From the NCBI GenBank assembly GCA_008508345.1, contig QNGE01000879.1, forward strand, positions 110,377-174,376: DNA of 64,000 nucleotides. Direction: 5' to 3'. Positions within the stretch are counted from its first letter, which is position 1. Each line of letters opens with the position of its first letter. Below the pieces are notes generated by a model. The model was not told the DNA's origin and searched no databases. It saw only the letters and a list, made by a program, of their open reading frames with translations. Below, one piece after another: positions 22,715-35,856 of this stretch. Both the position numbers and the translations under genes were made by a program. This stretch comes from Paragonimus westermani. Taxonomy: Eukaryota > Platyhelminthes > Trematoda > Plagiorchiida > Troglotrematidae.

Positions 22715-23322
22715 TTATGTGCTTGATAAATGTGGAGACGCGGCGTTCGGCTCACAGCCGGAGAGCTGGACAGCTTCGCCTCTTCCACGATTCATCAGTT
22801 CTAGAAGAAGTGCGTCGTGCTGAGAAGCTACAGAGAACGGTTGGTTCATATGTGGAGTCCAGTATTCTGCACCTGTCATTCTTCTGTTACACCGGTCCCG
22901 AAGGTAATCCGAATCGTAGTACCTCGGGAAATGACCCATTTCCAGTGTATGTCGATAATTTGGAAATTCGGCACCCAAAGTTCGAGCAACAGTTGGAGGT
23001 GGGTGTAAAACATCCCAAACCTCCTGTGCGTTCACATAGTGGCATTGGGTTTGACCAAAAATATTCCGGACTGCCGAAGCCCTACCAACATGTGTGAGGG
23101 TGTGGTAACGACCATTGGTTGGACCTCTGCTTTTAGAAACAAATTCGTCGTCGAAACTACAAGAGGCAAGCGTCGAAACAATAACTAAGTCGGTCGGATC
23201 CGCGACGGGGTTTACATCTGATGTTGTTGAAGCTTTCGTGCACTCCATGTTTCGTGTGTCCTTCAGACAGGAAGCAGACGCTGTGCCACTCTTGTCAGGT
23301 TCCGCATTTTGCGATAGAACTT
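22715..23322 (-). CDS. Candidate terminal exon, unidentified protein
   Basis: The minus frame is open from about 23322, after a pyrimidine-rich acceptor (CTCTCTTGCATTTTTGAAAAG), to a TAA at 22715. It is about 200 codons and less AT-rich than its surroundings. An ATG at 23248 would give 177 residues as a single-exon protein. The product includes VNAQEVWDVLHPPPTVA, HFPRYYDSDYLRDRCNRRM and SQHDALLLELMNRGRGEAVQ. No signal peptide, membrane segment or known domain is visible. The plus strand also holds a long overlapping frame (22525-23097); I prefer minus because the whole frame, not only part, looks coding. No canonical AATAAA was seen just downstream. Confidence 0.45.
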
Positions 23323-23329
23323 TTCAAAA

Positions 23330-26300
23330 ATGCAAGAGAGAAAACGAACAATGGTCAGTCGATACAAGACAGAAAATGAAAAATAGCCGACCAATAGTGT
23401 TAGGTCACTGTATCTAAAACAGCTGGCAAATAATGTCATTTTTATGGCGCTCAGTCCAATCATCCCAAATCGATGCTTCGAAGAAGGGAGAACGGAATTC
23501 TGCAAAACCTTATAAGCAAAACATTCTTAAGCAGTTCGTGTACAGCGGCAAATTCAAGGTCGTCTAAACAATCCAGACTGAAATGTAGGGCATACTGTAG
23601 CCAACAGGCAAGTTATCAGGGTAGGATCAAATACGGTGGACTGCAAGTAGCCCGTGTGTTTGAGACACGAATTTAGACCCGAGACATCTAGTGAATGTGC
23701 GCCGCAATACCCTAGACGGGCGACCCGGATTTCCGATGAACATGATTAGCGCTTTTGGTCGTACCACGGCTGACTGAGTGGGTGGCCGACCAATGTTTCC
23801 GTAGCCTTTAGCCTGGCGTCGACTTGGAAGCATGACCATGACGTATGAGAATTTCGTAATCCCTTTTATCCGGACCACAAGTGTGCGCCTATCGATCGAT
23901 CTGCTTTGGTAATAAAAAAGCTGTCTAACCTGTAGGTCATTGTGTGATTGCATCTGCTTGAACTGTGAGAACTCATGTTTACTTCAACCTAAATCTAGCG
24001 TGTAAAGAAATATGGATGAATCTCCAGGTCCACCGTAACAAACAAATCGTTCTTGTAATATTCATTCACCGTCTACCTGACTGAAGTACAGTTTATCAGT
24101 ATGTAGAAAGACAGATTTCATACCCACTTCAAATGCAAAATTGCCCATTGGACATGGATCCTCTTTGCTCTTGCTAACCAAGCGGTGAGTTTCATGAATG
24201 TTTTTAATTCACCGTTTCATTTTGATGCTGAAACAACCAAGCGAAACCGCCGATTTGCGTTGTTGCACTAAAAATTCATGTTTTTTTCACTAGGACATGT
24301 TTAGCTAGTGCACATATACGTACATTCGAATGTACAACATTCATTCTTGGATCAGCCACGAAAGTTTATTTTTGTATTCGCAACCCGACCAGCAGCTATT
24401 TTGGTTGGCCAATCGATGCTTGGTCAACGTTAACTACGTATCAAGACAACAGCAAAATCAGAGATTTAAAACATGAAAATTACATTTGGACAGTATGAAA
24501 AGACCAAGGTATCAGTGGGTGAGCAGCAACAACTCAATCTGCCCTTAATATGAGATTTGAAGATGTGAGAGAATGAGTTTTTTGTACACTTGAAAAATAA
24601 ACTTGTTGATTTTACTGAGCACCGAGCGGGGCTTTCCAAACGATTCAGAGATTGCCTTTGGTCCGGTGCGATTTTGGAAATATCAATGGACCCACTGGAA
24701 ATATATCACTGTACTTCTTAGTAGATAGATCGATAGTCATTATAGGTAAACACCCAGACATCCAGATGAAGCATGCCGGAAACCACAGTCCTGTGTAGAG
24801 GGGTAATACTACTCTCCTCTTTTAAATCCCCACGTAAACGACGATGCCTTTATTTCCAGATAATAACGAACAGCCAACCCAATCAGACCGAACACTGTGC
24901 ATCGGTGTGATGAGGATTCTCAGTGATAAATAAGATCTTTGTTTGATTGTGCTGTCTGCTCCACTTGGTTTATCGAAACTGCGTACAACCTGACAATTCA
25001 GCATCAGGCACTCCACGAAAACTCGGGTGTGCGAATACTTGAAAGAGCAGTGAAAATGTACATTGTGCAATGACTTACCCGGCTAGACGGTCACCCCACC
25101 GGATTCTGTTGATCATGGTTACGTACCGATCCGTATAATCATGAGATGGCAACTAACGGTTGTGCGCAATGGATGTAATACCGTGACCTCATAATTGAAC
25201 ACATATGATGTGTATCATCTACCAAGGTGGTAACTTTGTGATTACACAACTTGGTGGTCGGAAACATTACGCGATATAATAATCTGTGGCAATCAACGGT
25301 GTACAGGAATCTATACCACAGGCAGCAGTTTTAACTAATCTTATTTAGTAGTTATGGAGTTTTCGTCCTTTTATCCTTTTCTTATATGTTGAGACCGATT
25401 GCCGTTCAAGACAGACAAACATGCTGTGGTCGATAGTCGGCCTGTTGAAAAGACTACTAAATAAACGAAGAACAGCGTGACTCCATTTCAGCGATTTCTA
25501 CCATCATGGGTAATATTGACTAATCGACATTTCAGTTTACGTATTGCAGAGGAACGCAAACATAGAAAGACTTCACAGCCACTTAGTGAGTAAGTAAAAG
25601 GAATTTATGTCATGATGGGACGTCCTACCCTCAGTTATAATAAGTACGGACAGACAATGTTTCGAACGCATTAGGTAGAAAATAAGTCTACGTAACACTA
25701 TAGAGCAACCAACCAATCAAAATTACTATCACCAACTTTCAAGCTGGCATCGTCTACTGTAGTAGATTATAAACCACAAAAAATTGTAACTTTTCTTAAC
25801 AGAATGTGCTTAATTTCCTTCGAAATACGGTTTTACATTGTCAGTTTACTAACATGCTACGAAATATTGACTCACAAGACAAACACGCGTTCACCTTACC
25901 TGGTATCGCACTCCTGATTTTGGTATAGACGACAAACTGAAACGACTCAGCGGGAGGAGAGTTCAACCCACATGGCTTACCTAACTTTGACGCCGTCAGC
26001 TGGTGTACGTTTGTTAATGTGGGTTACTCATGCAAACTGAGCACTTGCAAGAATCTCCGAATTCAGCCATGGGTGTGAATCAAAAAAGCAGACGAGACAG
26101 TGATTGACTATTCATAAAATCGTCACAGGTAGTATATCCTTTAGCAGTATCTCCAACGTAAACACTCATTTGCAAGTAACACCAGTCTTGGGCTCTTAGG
26201 CAACTCAACCCACAGGAGACAGGAACAGCCAGGCAATAGATTTGCTGATCAATACCTGCTAATTGGAGGATGAGGTAGCAACTGCAAACTAATGGAAACA

Positions 26301-27715
26301 AGAAATTCTAAGTTGCCGTTTTGGTGAGTTGCAACCACTAGTGTTTCAGGTTTCTTCTGGTAAGAAGGAATGAAACGCATACGATGACTTCACACCTTTT
26401 GTTATGGAACTCATGAGATGTACCGTCAATGAGCATTCTGGATCTCTGACATTCTTAGAAGATCTGGAATTTCACACTGGAATCTAATGGGCTCGTGGAT
26501 GCTGTCAGACGGTTAATCCGGCGGACGAACTCTGATGTGATAGTTTTGTAGTCCAATTATTCAGGGGCACTACGCACCGCAACCGGTTCCAGTAAATCAG
26601 GTGGCGTTTCGATTTTCGATTAAAACTGAACGACCGAAATGAGTGCGTTAGACCAGGTGAAGGTGAGAGTTACTTGCGAAGCACGAAGTACACAAACCTT
26701 ATTCTGTAGTCTTTATTTATCATTAAATTACAATTTTGGACAAGTAAAAGTGACGACCTCGTGAGGATCATTGAAGAAACCTTATGGCCGAATCAAACCA
26801 AAACAGCTGAAATAAGAACCTATGAGACAACAAGATGATACTTTCTGCTGACATTTCATGGAAAGTGATTTTGTGATTAGTTCTTGTGCTAAAAGACACA
26901 AGTTGATGACCCCTCTGTCAAGTTTGCTTCAAGATAGTCATCTACAACTCGCCTATGGGGAAAAAGTCGATTGTGATGATATTATGCGGTAAAGCAGTCG
27001 CGTTATTCTTATTTTCAGCAACATGGTGAAAAGGCACAATAAAGAATGTTGTTCTGTGTAACGATGAACGGTCGTTCTAATTGGTCTACTTGATCTGATC
27101 ATCTTTAATGTCTGAAAATATCAAAATAAAACTCTTGTTATATACTTGACGGGAAAAGGTTCCATATAGAACTTTACCAATGTACACAGAGACATTCACC
27201 ACGTGACGGTCCGCTTTTCAACGGCATGTATTATAACATCAATCCGTACTTTGGACACAAAAAGGGGGGAGATATCAAACATACGGATATCATAATAAAA
27301 CCAACTTGTTATTATTCAGAGACCATGAAGAAAATGCACGTAGCACGCCGTCAGCTCTATATAACACAATCTCAGACGTAAACACTATTCTGCAAAAAGC
27401 AATTTGATTTCACCATTCAATCAACCGTTCATTTGCAAAATGCCTGCTTTGCTGATGGATTGACAATCAGTACTTTCGATGTTCGTGTTGCTAGTCATCA
27501 GTATATATGGCACAGGAGTGTAAGTTAAAGGAACTGCTATTTACCAACATAAACTGCTAGGTAATGACCATTTTTCCGTTTGATACATAATATTTCTTAT
27601 AAGTTTCAAGGTGGACAAAGAATCCAACCGGAATCTGGATTTTTCCTTACTAGGTCTGTTCCAAATTTATCAAACCTGCCAAACTATCTATCAGTAATCC
27701 AATTTCATTTGTCAC
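23330..27715. other. No supportable gene
   Basis: Short scattered frames only (for example 23627-23953 and 24822-25070, minus) without splice support or motifs. No mobile element was recognised. Confidence 0.4.
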
Positions 27716-27719
27716 CCAT

Positions 27720-27960
27720 GACGTTGACGGGGTTCTACATGAAATGGTTAAGAAATCTTACTTGGGCAATCAACCATCCTGATCATACTACACAGTGGGT
27801 TAGATGAATGATTGGATCCAAATACGAAATTTCTGAGCTTTTGGCATGGTATCGTAGGTCACCTGGTAAAATGCCTGCTGAGACTGAACATGCTGTTTCT
27901 ATCGTCGGTTCGGATTCAGCCGAAGCACAAGTTCTTCACAGTTACATCACTTCTAACTGA
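27720..27960 (+). repeat. SINE family T, copy 2
   Basis: The body (TTAAGAAATCTTACTTGGGC at about 27749, then GGATCCAAATACGAAATTTC) runs into a degenerate tRNA-like head (27840-27925). Its A-box region is mutated (CGTAGGTCACCTGGTAAAAT) and its B box reads CGGTTCGGATTCAGCCG. It ends with a TTCACAGTTACATC block like the terminus of copy 1. No inverted left arm was recognised. Confidence 0.6.
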
Positions 27961-28097
27961 TCAGATCCACCAAACTGCAAATTCTCCCGTCCTTTTGTGG
28001 CCATTTACCCGTGTAGGCAGCTTGCAGCACACGGCTTCAAATGAAAGACTAACTCTCAGTACTTATGCTTAATTAGCGCAACCAAAACGAGGTGCGT

Positions 28098-28137
28098 TAT
28101 ATACATGTATATACATGTATATATATATATATATATT
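28098..28137. repeat. TA-rich microsatellite
   Basis: Two ATACATGTAT units followed by an uninterrupted (AT)n run of about 20 nt. Length is likely variable between individuals. Confidence 0.8.
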
Positions 28138-28555
28138 CCCGGTAACTTGTGTTCGCTACGGGCCACTTTCATTTCATCTTATTTTGCTGAGACAATGGTT
28201 AAACATGGCTACGATAGCTAACCGGCCAATATTGTCCGGCGGCGAACACTGACCAGTTTGTCAAAACGTAGTCTAAATTTTTGTTACGTTTCTCCAGGGA
28301 TTTGATCTTTTTTTCATATAGTCTAATGATACTACAATTTCAACGGGATACTTGAGCTATGCACCTGTAAAAACCGGAGGGATCGAAGAAATGTGAATGC
28401 AGAGGTAAAAATTACTGAATTCTTCAGTGAAAATTAGTTACGAAGGCATATTTTGGAATGTTAGCCTGATAAAACAGAGAAATTATAGTGACTTATGAGG
28501 TACCGGTAGAAACGTGTACTTTAATGGTCTTTCTCTCAAGATGTTCAAGCTGAAC

Positions 28556-28866
28556 TCAGTGTCCTAAACTGTTAGTTTCGGAATTCTTTTTCTCACACAG
28601 ATATTTGAGACACTTACTGGTGTCTTCGGATGTCGGAATCGAACGCTCAACCAGAGCAACTTCATCGTCCATGCACGATGAAGTAAAACCAGGCTCCGTG
28701 TAGTTTGATTTCCTTAGCTTTCGCTGCTGACTCATCTGTACTGGTTGACAAGTTTGATCGATTGCATCCGGTTGATTAAAGTCTTTCGTGTGTATATCAG
28801 AACTGGTTGTGGGAGAACGAGATTTCTCTTTCGACGACAGTCTGACGTTTGATAGCTTCGCATAAT
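28556..28866 (-). CDS. Candidate terminal exon, unidentified protein
   Basis: The minus frame is open from an acceptor (TTTGGTAATGGTCATAG) to a TGA at 28556. An in-frame ATG at 28882 would give 108 residues if it were a start instead. The product is hydrophilic and serine- and lysine-rich (LSSKEKSRSPTTSSDIHTKD, LVERSIPTSEDTSKCLKYLC), consistent with a disordered tail. No family is recognised and no AATAAA was noted. Confidence 0.35.
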
Positions 28867-29714
28867 CTATGACCATTACCAAAGGCGTGGTTTAAATATT
28901 GTGCAGGAAAATAAAGAAATCATAACTTACGATTGGTCGACCTTAAGAGTAGTATTTATCTAACTGAAAAAATTGGATTTTTCATTTGGTCGTTTCATGA
29001 TAAGTCAGAACGATTCGGTTCATTGCTCTCCCTAACTGGTCACTTTACAAACCGGCGCCCACACATATATAACGTTTTTGACAAAAGTCCCGAGGATGAA
29101 GGAGAATTTGGTCAGAATCTTGTCACGTTTTCGATGCACTCATATTTGGTAACCAGTTCGTCAAATTTTGGGCCGTATTTGTTTTGAAACAGTTCAAACA
29201 AGTCCAATTACAGAAAATGAACTGTCTGCCCTATGCTGAGTCATACATGACAATAGCCTTTGAAAGATTCAGATAATTTGGAAATACCACTCACAGGATT
29301 TCGATTCAAACCGTTTGGCTGAGAAAACCCAGTGTAACAAGACTCATGCTTGAATCTAAACGAACTAATGGGTCACCATTGGATGAATATCAGTCTAAAC
29401 ATGACACATCAATTAAGGACGTTGAGGTACTTGTGGGTTTATGACTTGAGTTTTTTTAAAAAAAAGCTATAATTGACTGCACCAATTATCACGGTTGATT
29501 TGACTACGATTGTAGTGAATACTTTTGGGCTCGACGATGTCGATCAATCATACGTGAAATAGTTAACTAACACTGAACTTATCACCGTTGACAAATGCAT
29601 GAATAACATGAACAATGAGGAAGCAACTTGTGATGCAAAAATCGTAGAAATTAGTTTTAATCCCAAAGGCAGCTTATCAGTACAGAGCACCAACATTGAC
29701 AACACTTTAACTAG

Positions 29715-29930
29715 GTGATGGGATTCACCTTAAATGACAAGTCTCTTCTGCTGATCGAAAATTGTAACGAAGTCGTTGGAAAACCAGATGATCCGATCAC
29801 CCCCCCCCACCCAGAAAACATTAGGCTGTGTCACTTATTAAAATTTTCGTCACTACCAAATATTTCTCGATTTTCTAAGTGTGTGAAGCGACACGTCATC
29901 TTTGAATGCTGTTTGTTTCTAAGGTTCGTG
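29715..29930 (+). CDS. Weak candidate exon
   Basis: The frame is open after a TTAACTAG acceptor, with LNDKSLLLIENCNEVVGKPD and a proline-rich stretch over a C-run. The donor is uncertain. It is listed because the frame looks coding; the splice evidence is thin. Confidence 0.22.
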
Positions 29931-30259
29931 GTAAAGCTTTTGTGACAGTTTTTCGTACAAATAACTTGTGGAACACAACTTAACGGATCAGTAAGTTTTT
30001 ATGTGAATCTTATTCCTGGCGTTCTGGCAAATAACGGGCAACTCAGAAAGATTTTGCAAACTACAGGCTGGTCTGTAATTCACACAACATTGCTCGGTGA
30101 TAGTAGCAAGAAAGCATATGTGACACAAATCTGGGAGATGCTGTACTAGGTGTCAGAAGCCTACCACAAAACGAGTTATTCAGATTCATATTTTCATATG
30201 AAAACACACTCGTAGAGTTGTTTGCATCGAAGACGATGTCTTTTCCTAAAGACATATAG

Positions 30260-30321
30260 GGTGCACACTACTTCGGGTCAAGATATCCAGGGTGAGGTAG
30301 TGCGCGGAGAAACAGACAGCG
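30260..30321 (+). CDS. Candidate small internal exon
   Basis: Twenty whole codons (VHTTSGQDIQGEVVRGETDS) lie between an acceptor (AAAGACATATAG) and a strong donor (AGCG|GTAAGC), in phase 2 to phase 1. The frame remains open beyond the donor (GKPKSVYYTDPEGG), so a longer exon is possible. No partner exon or family was recognised. Confidence 0.33.
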
Positions 30322-31096
30322 GTAAGCCGAAATCAGTGTACTATACTGACCCGGAAGGAGGCTTGATACTAACTTACCAAATTCACTACATACCACGCCT
30401 CTCACTGAAAAACTTCACCCCATCAGCTAGGATCTCGTCACTAAAGAACTACTTTCTTAATTTTGAGTTTCAAATAAATAAGCTGCTGGGTGCGCAAAAT
30501 CTGTCAGTTAAAGTATGCTCACATTAGAAAGCGTTATAAAACTCTGCGAGCAAGACCGACTCACTTGAAAGGTTCAGCCCTCTATTCGACCGACAACTAC
30601 ACGAAGTTTAACTGAAGCCACTCATATTTTGGTCAAGTCCTGTAAGAACAGGACAGATTACCAAATGTTCATATCAGCTTAAGCTTCTCCCTCACCGATT
30701 TTACCTGCAATTGGACGCATTTACACGTATGGTATTGATGTACCATTTCAATGGGTCTAAACGTCCGATATAACCGGGGCGCACGACGGGGAGCCTATGA
30801 AATTTCTATCCTGGGAATCCATAATACTCAGTGGTTAGTTTGGCAATGGTATGTACGAGGTTCAACAATTTCATCACTTTGCTAATTTGCGTTCTTTTAC
30901 CTAGGTTGACATCTATAATATGAGTGTTACTCAATCACTGGTCAACTGTCGGCAACCATGCCACACTGGTCTGACGAAAAACATGGCTATCGCCCACTGG
31001 CTGTAGCAAGTTCATTTACACCTGTCATTCTGATTACAGATAGACAGGCATGTTTACGTTTCACTTAACAATGACCGTTTCTCCATCTAAACCAGT

Positions 31097-31114
31097 CACA
31101 CACACACACACACA
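31097..31114. repeat. (CA)n microsatellite
   Basis: A run of nine CA units. Confidence 0.85.
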
Positions 31115-32084
31115 CCACGATGGCTCAATTGGATACGTAGGAGGATATTTCCTGACCGATTTTGCCGTAAATGTCCAATTTATGCACTAGATTCAGACGG
31201 ACCTATCGTTAGCAAAAGCAGAGCTGCATACTGTTGTTTAAGATCATAGTGAATCCAGATACTGTGATTCTTCGGTTGAGTTGCTCCAGAGATTGATTTG
31301 TCGGGAGACATCATCTGGGTTGAATTATCACACGAGGATAATAGTTGATGGCTTGATAGTATGACAATATTTTGGAGACGGTCCACAAATTTATCAATAA
31401 ACGCCTCCGAAATAAAAACAAGCATATTCGGGTCAAGTTTATTTTATACAATCTAACAGGAGAAGACTGAACAGACCCAGAACAATATATACTGGTAATA
31501 AGTGCAACCTGATAACTCATTTCCAAAGGAAAACGCGATCGATAAAGCAGTGGATACAACTGTCTGCCTGTATCAACCAACACAAAAATTTGGGAACGTA
31601 AATAGAGACGCCGGACAACTGTGCACAAACTGACCGACTATTAGAAAAGTACTCTGTTAAACCGGGACACGGGTTCAGGGATTATAGTTTCTCGAACCAG
31701 CCTGACAAACTTTGCTGAGATCTTACCTATAGGACAGTACAACCCCTAAGCGTACGAAAGCAACTCTTGACACTGTAGTTAGGTAGGAGGTAACTGATCG
31801 ATTGATACTTTGTGTTCCTGGTTTTATAGGTTCGAGCCATTACTTCCGTTTGGCGGGTTTGCATTTCGTTGCGCAGTTTCAGTTACCTGTTCCAAAGTGA
31901 CCAAAAAGTATTATTATCCCGACTACACATATCTAACATCCTTCCACATATTACAGATCGATTGCTTTAATTTAACTCATGGCTGCTAACGAGGCCTATT
32001 AAAGTTGGGGAAAATTTACTTACGTGCTCACCTTAGGACTAACTCTCTAGCAAGAAACTCTTCCATGGGCCAGATTGTGGTTCA

Positions 32085-32230
32085 CATACTTTTCCACTAG
32101 ACCACGAGGTGATGGTCACTAAGATTGCGGAAGCTAAGTGGTTTACCTTCCCCGACTGTTGTGCTTCCTTCTCTTAACATCTTGGCTTGATTGCAAGACT
32201 CCCGGATTAAAGTCTGCCGCCTATTCACAT
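32085..32230 (-). repeat. SINE family B, copy 1
   Basis: On minus it contains a TGGTCTAGTGG A-box-like start preceded by CACCTCGTGG. It shares this and flanking blocks (CACTAGACCA...GGTCACT on plus, then a GT(C/T)GTGCT(C/T)CC segment) with 35060-35230. The head resembles a tRNA of the TGGTCTAGTGGTTA type. The copy is degenerate. Confidence 0.4.
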
Positions 32231-32301
32231 TCGGTGGATTTAATTTTTGGTCACGGGTGATGCTGATGGGACCCAACTAGGTCGAAAGAGTTATCCACCA
32301 C

Positions 32302-32417
32302 CTTGCTGGTGGTCACTGAGGTCAACTGGTCACGAAATCCTCCGTCAAGCCCCTCTATGACTGTCTTGGACGGCTGCTCGTCCGCACGCTTATCGCAAAC
32401 GGCCGATCGATTACAAC
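32302..32417 (-). CDS. Candidate internal exon, unidentified protein
   Basis: Thirty-eight whole codons (phase 1 to phase 0) lie between a strong acceptor (TGTGCTCTCTTTTGTCGCAG) and a donor (AGCAAG|GTGGTG). The peptide has CDKRADEQPSKTVIEGLDGG and FRDQLTSVTTSK and the stretch is less AT-rich than its flanks. If the acceptor is not used, the same frame begins at an ATG at 32472 with a hydrophobic, signal-like N-terminus (LIASALVLSFVAGC) and stops at 32251, a possible 73-residue secreted peptide. I cannot decide between the two readings. Confidence 0.4.
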
Positions 32418-33732
32418 CTGCGACAAAAGAGAGCACAAGTGCTGAGGCGATTAATTCATGCACACTCCCCATTAACCTTGGGAACGCACCCCAGACGAGT
32501 CGAAAAAATTGTCTATCACTTCGTTGATGGCTAATGGACCAACTGTTGTTGAAAGCAATACTTATCTACATTGAAGAAACGAGGTTTCCGAAACCATACA
32601 GATAACGCGCTTCGAAGCTTGGAATGAACCCATTTGCGACCCCCCACCCAAAAAAAAGAGTAGTCTTCGTATCGGATGACATTCTGCATAATTAAAGAGG
32701 TGAGCAAAAGACTGCTGATCTTTCCGTCCATGTCTTTTCACAACATAGTGAGTAGTTGTCTTGCTTGGAGTTAGGCTTTTACTTATGGAAACTATGTGGT
32801 TTGCAATTCTTTGTTGTTCATGAAATCTCACGTTTGAATCAATCATAATATTTACAGAGATCATCATCAGCTGCGAACAGCCCCACAAAGTTATTGGTAT
32901 GTGACGCCATCAGGAAAAGGTCGCATTGTGGTAAGTCGCAACGTTTCAGCTGACTGACTTGAGGACTGCTTCCATTGGTTACGTATGGATGGGTCCGCAG
33001 TCACTGTCGAACTCCAGTGAATTCCGGTCAACTATGACCCCAACAGTTTTTGAGAAATCGACCCCCAAGACTTTCGCGTCTACAACTAGGTGGCGTTACA
33101 TGCTGTGATCATCTGTACACTCCAATAAGGTTTTGTTCTACAAACTGAACGTGCCCCCTATTCTAACCACCAATTATCAAATATCATCATCATTCTGTCC
33201 TTTCCTTTTTTGTTCGTTCTGCTGACTCCGTTTATTTCAACCCTGGTTTACATACAATCCCTATGAAGAAATCTCGATAACAGACTGAGCTGGGAAAAAA
33301 GACGAAGACAATCAATCGCACAAGACGCCTGTATTTCCAGTGTACGATCCTTTCACGCTTGAATTGGGCTTACATTGGTTGTAACAAACCTTCTATACTG
33401 ACGCTGTGTTCACCCTAAACTCATCCATCATGTCTCAAAGCCCATGTCTCTACGTGTTCTCCGACTTGTTTCTTCAAAAGTGTCACTCTATCGGTAATCC
33501 TATAAGTCCGTGTGCAACCTGTGACAAATTAATGATGTCCATCTGGTTGACTCATTGTATTAAGAGAGCCTAGTGTTCACGTGACAGCAACAAATCATTG
33601 GTTAATCGATCTGCCAATGGCCGTTCCCTTGATTTTGAGATTAGTTGGGGATGACTCTTTCGTAAGCTTTAAAGGGCAACGGTAGTTATCAAATGTTCCA
33701 TTCTCAAGTAGACTGGTGGTTTCCTGAGTGAT

Positions 33733-34068
33733 TTGATGTTTCTGGTGCAATTTTTCACTGCTAATGACTTAAGGTATTCAGTCATAAAACTCCCTGAAAC
33801 ATCGGCTGAGCTCTCTAGTCCAGATTCCAGTACATACTCCTCGGCGACCAATTACTTCAAAAAGCCCCTCCATTTCGCATCCAGCAAGGCTTTGACCCCG
33901 CCCTTCACAAGCCTTCACAAAGACAACAGGATGGTCATAGTGGTTACGGCTTTCTCCAAATCTCTTGCTAAGTGTGGTCGCGGCACCAATTGTGACACCC
34001 AGAAGGTTGCCGATAACATTGAATTTTTTAATGAGAAAAGTGATACACACTTAAATTCATCAACATGA
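33733..34068 (+). CDS. Weak candidate ORF of 111 codons
   Basis: An ATG-to-stop plus frame that is serine- and threonine-rich (LPETSAELSSPDSSTYSSAT) with no recognisable domain. A similar-length antisense frame overlaps it, so the coding strand is not certain. Confidence 0.25.
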   Translation: MMFLVQFFTANDLRYSVIKLPETSAELSSPDSSTYSSATNYFKKPLHFASSKALTPPFTSLHKDNRMVIVVTAFSKSLAKCGRGTNCDTQKVADNIEFFNEKSDTHLNSST

Positions 34069-34139
34069 TCACAAAACTTGCCCACAAATAGTGATTATAT
34101 TTGTGCTCATCCAGTTGACCAGTGCGCGACCGGGCATTC

Positions 34140-34410
34140 AGTCCGGTTCCTTATGCCAGCTGGTCTTAGTGGATTGCAGTGCTAAATGTTCGAGAAATCC
34201 TGTTTGGAAAACTGTTCCACCGAATCCTTTGGAGGATTCTTCATGAATCAATGGGCTAAGTGTTAACTGAATCCAAATATATGGTTTCTGGGCTTGGGAC
34301 GTGTCCTCACAGTTCAACTGGCACAGCACTTACCATGTCTCGGCATGCTGTTTCTGTCGCTGGCTCGAATCCAGCCGGAATTCAAACGTTTTGAGCTTGG
34401 CTCTTTTTAA
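34140..34410 (+). repeat. SINE family T, copy 3
   Basis: The body (TTCGAGAAATCCTGTTTGG, then GAATCCTTTGGAGGATTC and TGAATCCAAATAT) is followed by a decayed tRNA-like head, with A-box remnant TTCAACTGGCACAGCACTTA and B box TCGCTGGCTCGAATCCAGCC (34358-34377). Confidence 0.6.
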
Positions 34411-34989
34411 AATAATGCAGTCCTTCAGACTAGGTATCAGTAAAACGAGTGGTCTTTGTGTATGTATCTCTTGCAAGTTAAGAGTATTACCAACAGCGTT
34501 TGCGTTAAGATGGTCTATTACACACCGATGTTCCGTTCAGTCCGCCAAAGTGGTACTCGAATGTATCAAGAACAGTTGAGTGAACAATCCAATATTAAGC
34601 ATGCGAATGTGAGCCAGAACGGTTCTAACGAAATGGCATTGCAGTGATTACAGTAACTTAAGTAGGTAGGATTTACTGGGAAACATTTCTCCCCTCAAGG
34701 ATAATTATTTTCACCTTGGAGGCATTTAGCACCCCTTGAGAGTTGTTTTTGTTGCGGAGGAATGGCGCACATCTCTTGATGGTCTACTTTGGAACGAACG
34801 TATGTCTCCATCTCCGTAGTCCGTTCGAGTTTTAACAGAGAGTGGCAGTATTCAGCGTGTGACTGTACGAATAGGTAGTCAGCGTGGTTAACATTACTGA
34901 TCTCCAGTGATATCCGAGCGTATCTTTAGCATTTAAACGGATATTTTTGACTGTTATTCTTCCGGGAGGAGAGCTGTCATCACGAATAA

Positions 34990-35230
34990 TTCGTCCCATT
35001 GGCCATCAGCGAAGTGGCGGACGACTGCTTCGATCTATCTAAGACTGATCGGCACCACCTATACCGCAGAACAGAACCCACGGTTCGTGAATATGCGGCA
35101 TATCGTAGTGCATGAACTAATACACTAGACCATGGGGTCACGGTCACTGGGGTTTCAGAAAAGTATGCGAACTAATTTCTTTGACCGTCGTGCTCCCTGT
35201 GCCCACAGGCTGAAGGTGATCAGCCATTTT
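34990..35230 (-). repeat. SINE family B, copy 2
   Basis: On minus it begins with CCCCATGGTCTAGTG and continues through a tRNA-like region with CCGTGGGTTCTGTTC as possible B box. It shares its head and adjacent blocks with the copy at 32085. Confidence 0.4.
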
Positions 35231-35604
35231 CTGTGATCTATTTCAGCCTATGGGCGAAAGGGAGCATCAGAGCTGAAGAAACCAGCTCTCGAAAAAGGTT
35301 GCTCTTCTGCTTCTCCGGATTAGTAGTTCAACTCGGCTGGTCCTGTTTGCACTACAAACCGGGTCACTGATCGGTTCTACGGCGAGCTTGACTGTTGTGT
35401 CATGTTCATAATTCCAGGTACAGCTGTTTATGGTTTCTATACAGGTCGCCAGTTTGACAAGAAGACAACACTGTTGATTCTAAAGCCTCTTTGATCATTA
35501 TTTTTTCAATTATAACTTATGTTTTTTGCTTAATCAGTTACCTCTTTTAAAATGCATAGACGTTGTACAACTATAATTTAACTTTACTTAGTGTTAAGGC
35601 TAAA

Positions 35605-35856
35605 CTAACATTCCAATCTGTCGATTGAGTCTCTTCTTTCCTCTAAGCTGTCGGCTTTGTTGGGCAAATCTTGTTGACTAGAAGTTATCGGAGACTGTGC
35701 CCGTGACGGCGTTGACGATGTTTCTTGTTGCGTCTCAGAGTTGGTTTTTTTCTCTTGAGTGTAGGGACTGATAAAAGACAGAGATCTTCCTCGTCCAGGC
35801 TTGTTATCGAGGGAAACTTGTATACCGAATTCCGCTGTCTGACCTGGACGATCATC
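35605..35856 (-). CDS. Terminal exon of transmembrane protein gene B (cytoplasmic tail)
   Basis: Eighty-three codons plus TAG follow a strong acceptor (CAACCTGTTTTTGTCGCAG) in phase 0. The peptide is hydrophilic and probably disordered: DDRPGQTAEFGIQVSLDNKP, GRGRSLSFISP, SSTPSRAQSPITSSQQ, EERRDSIDRLEC, with several S/T-P and R-x-x-S sites typical of a phosphorylated tail. It joins in phase to the exon at 36701-36782. No canonical AATAAA follows; AATAAT near 35500 might serve. The family is unknown. Confidence 0.5.
   Translation of the reverse strand, partial: DDRPGQTAEFGIQVSLDNKPGRGRSLSFISPYTQEKKTNSETQQETSSTPSRAQSPITSSQQDLPNKADSLEERRDSIDRLEC

Noticed and set aside
30061..30255. Minus ORF at the candidate plus exon 30260-30321
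   Set aside because: No splice or start support, and the plus-strand exon signals are better.
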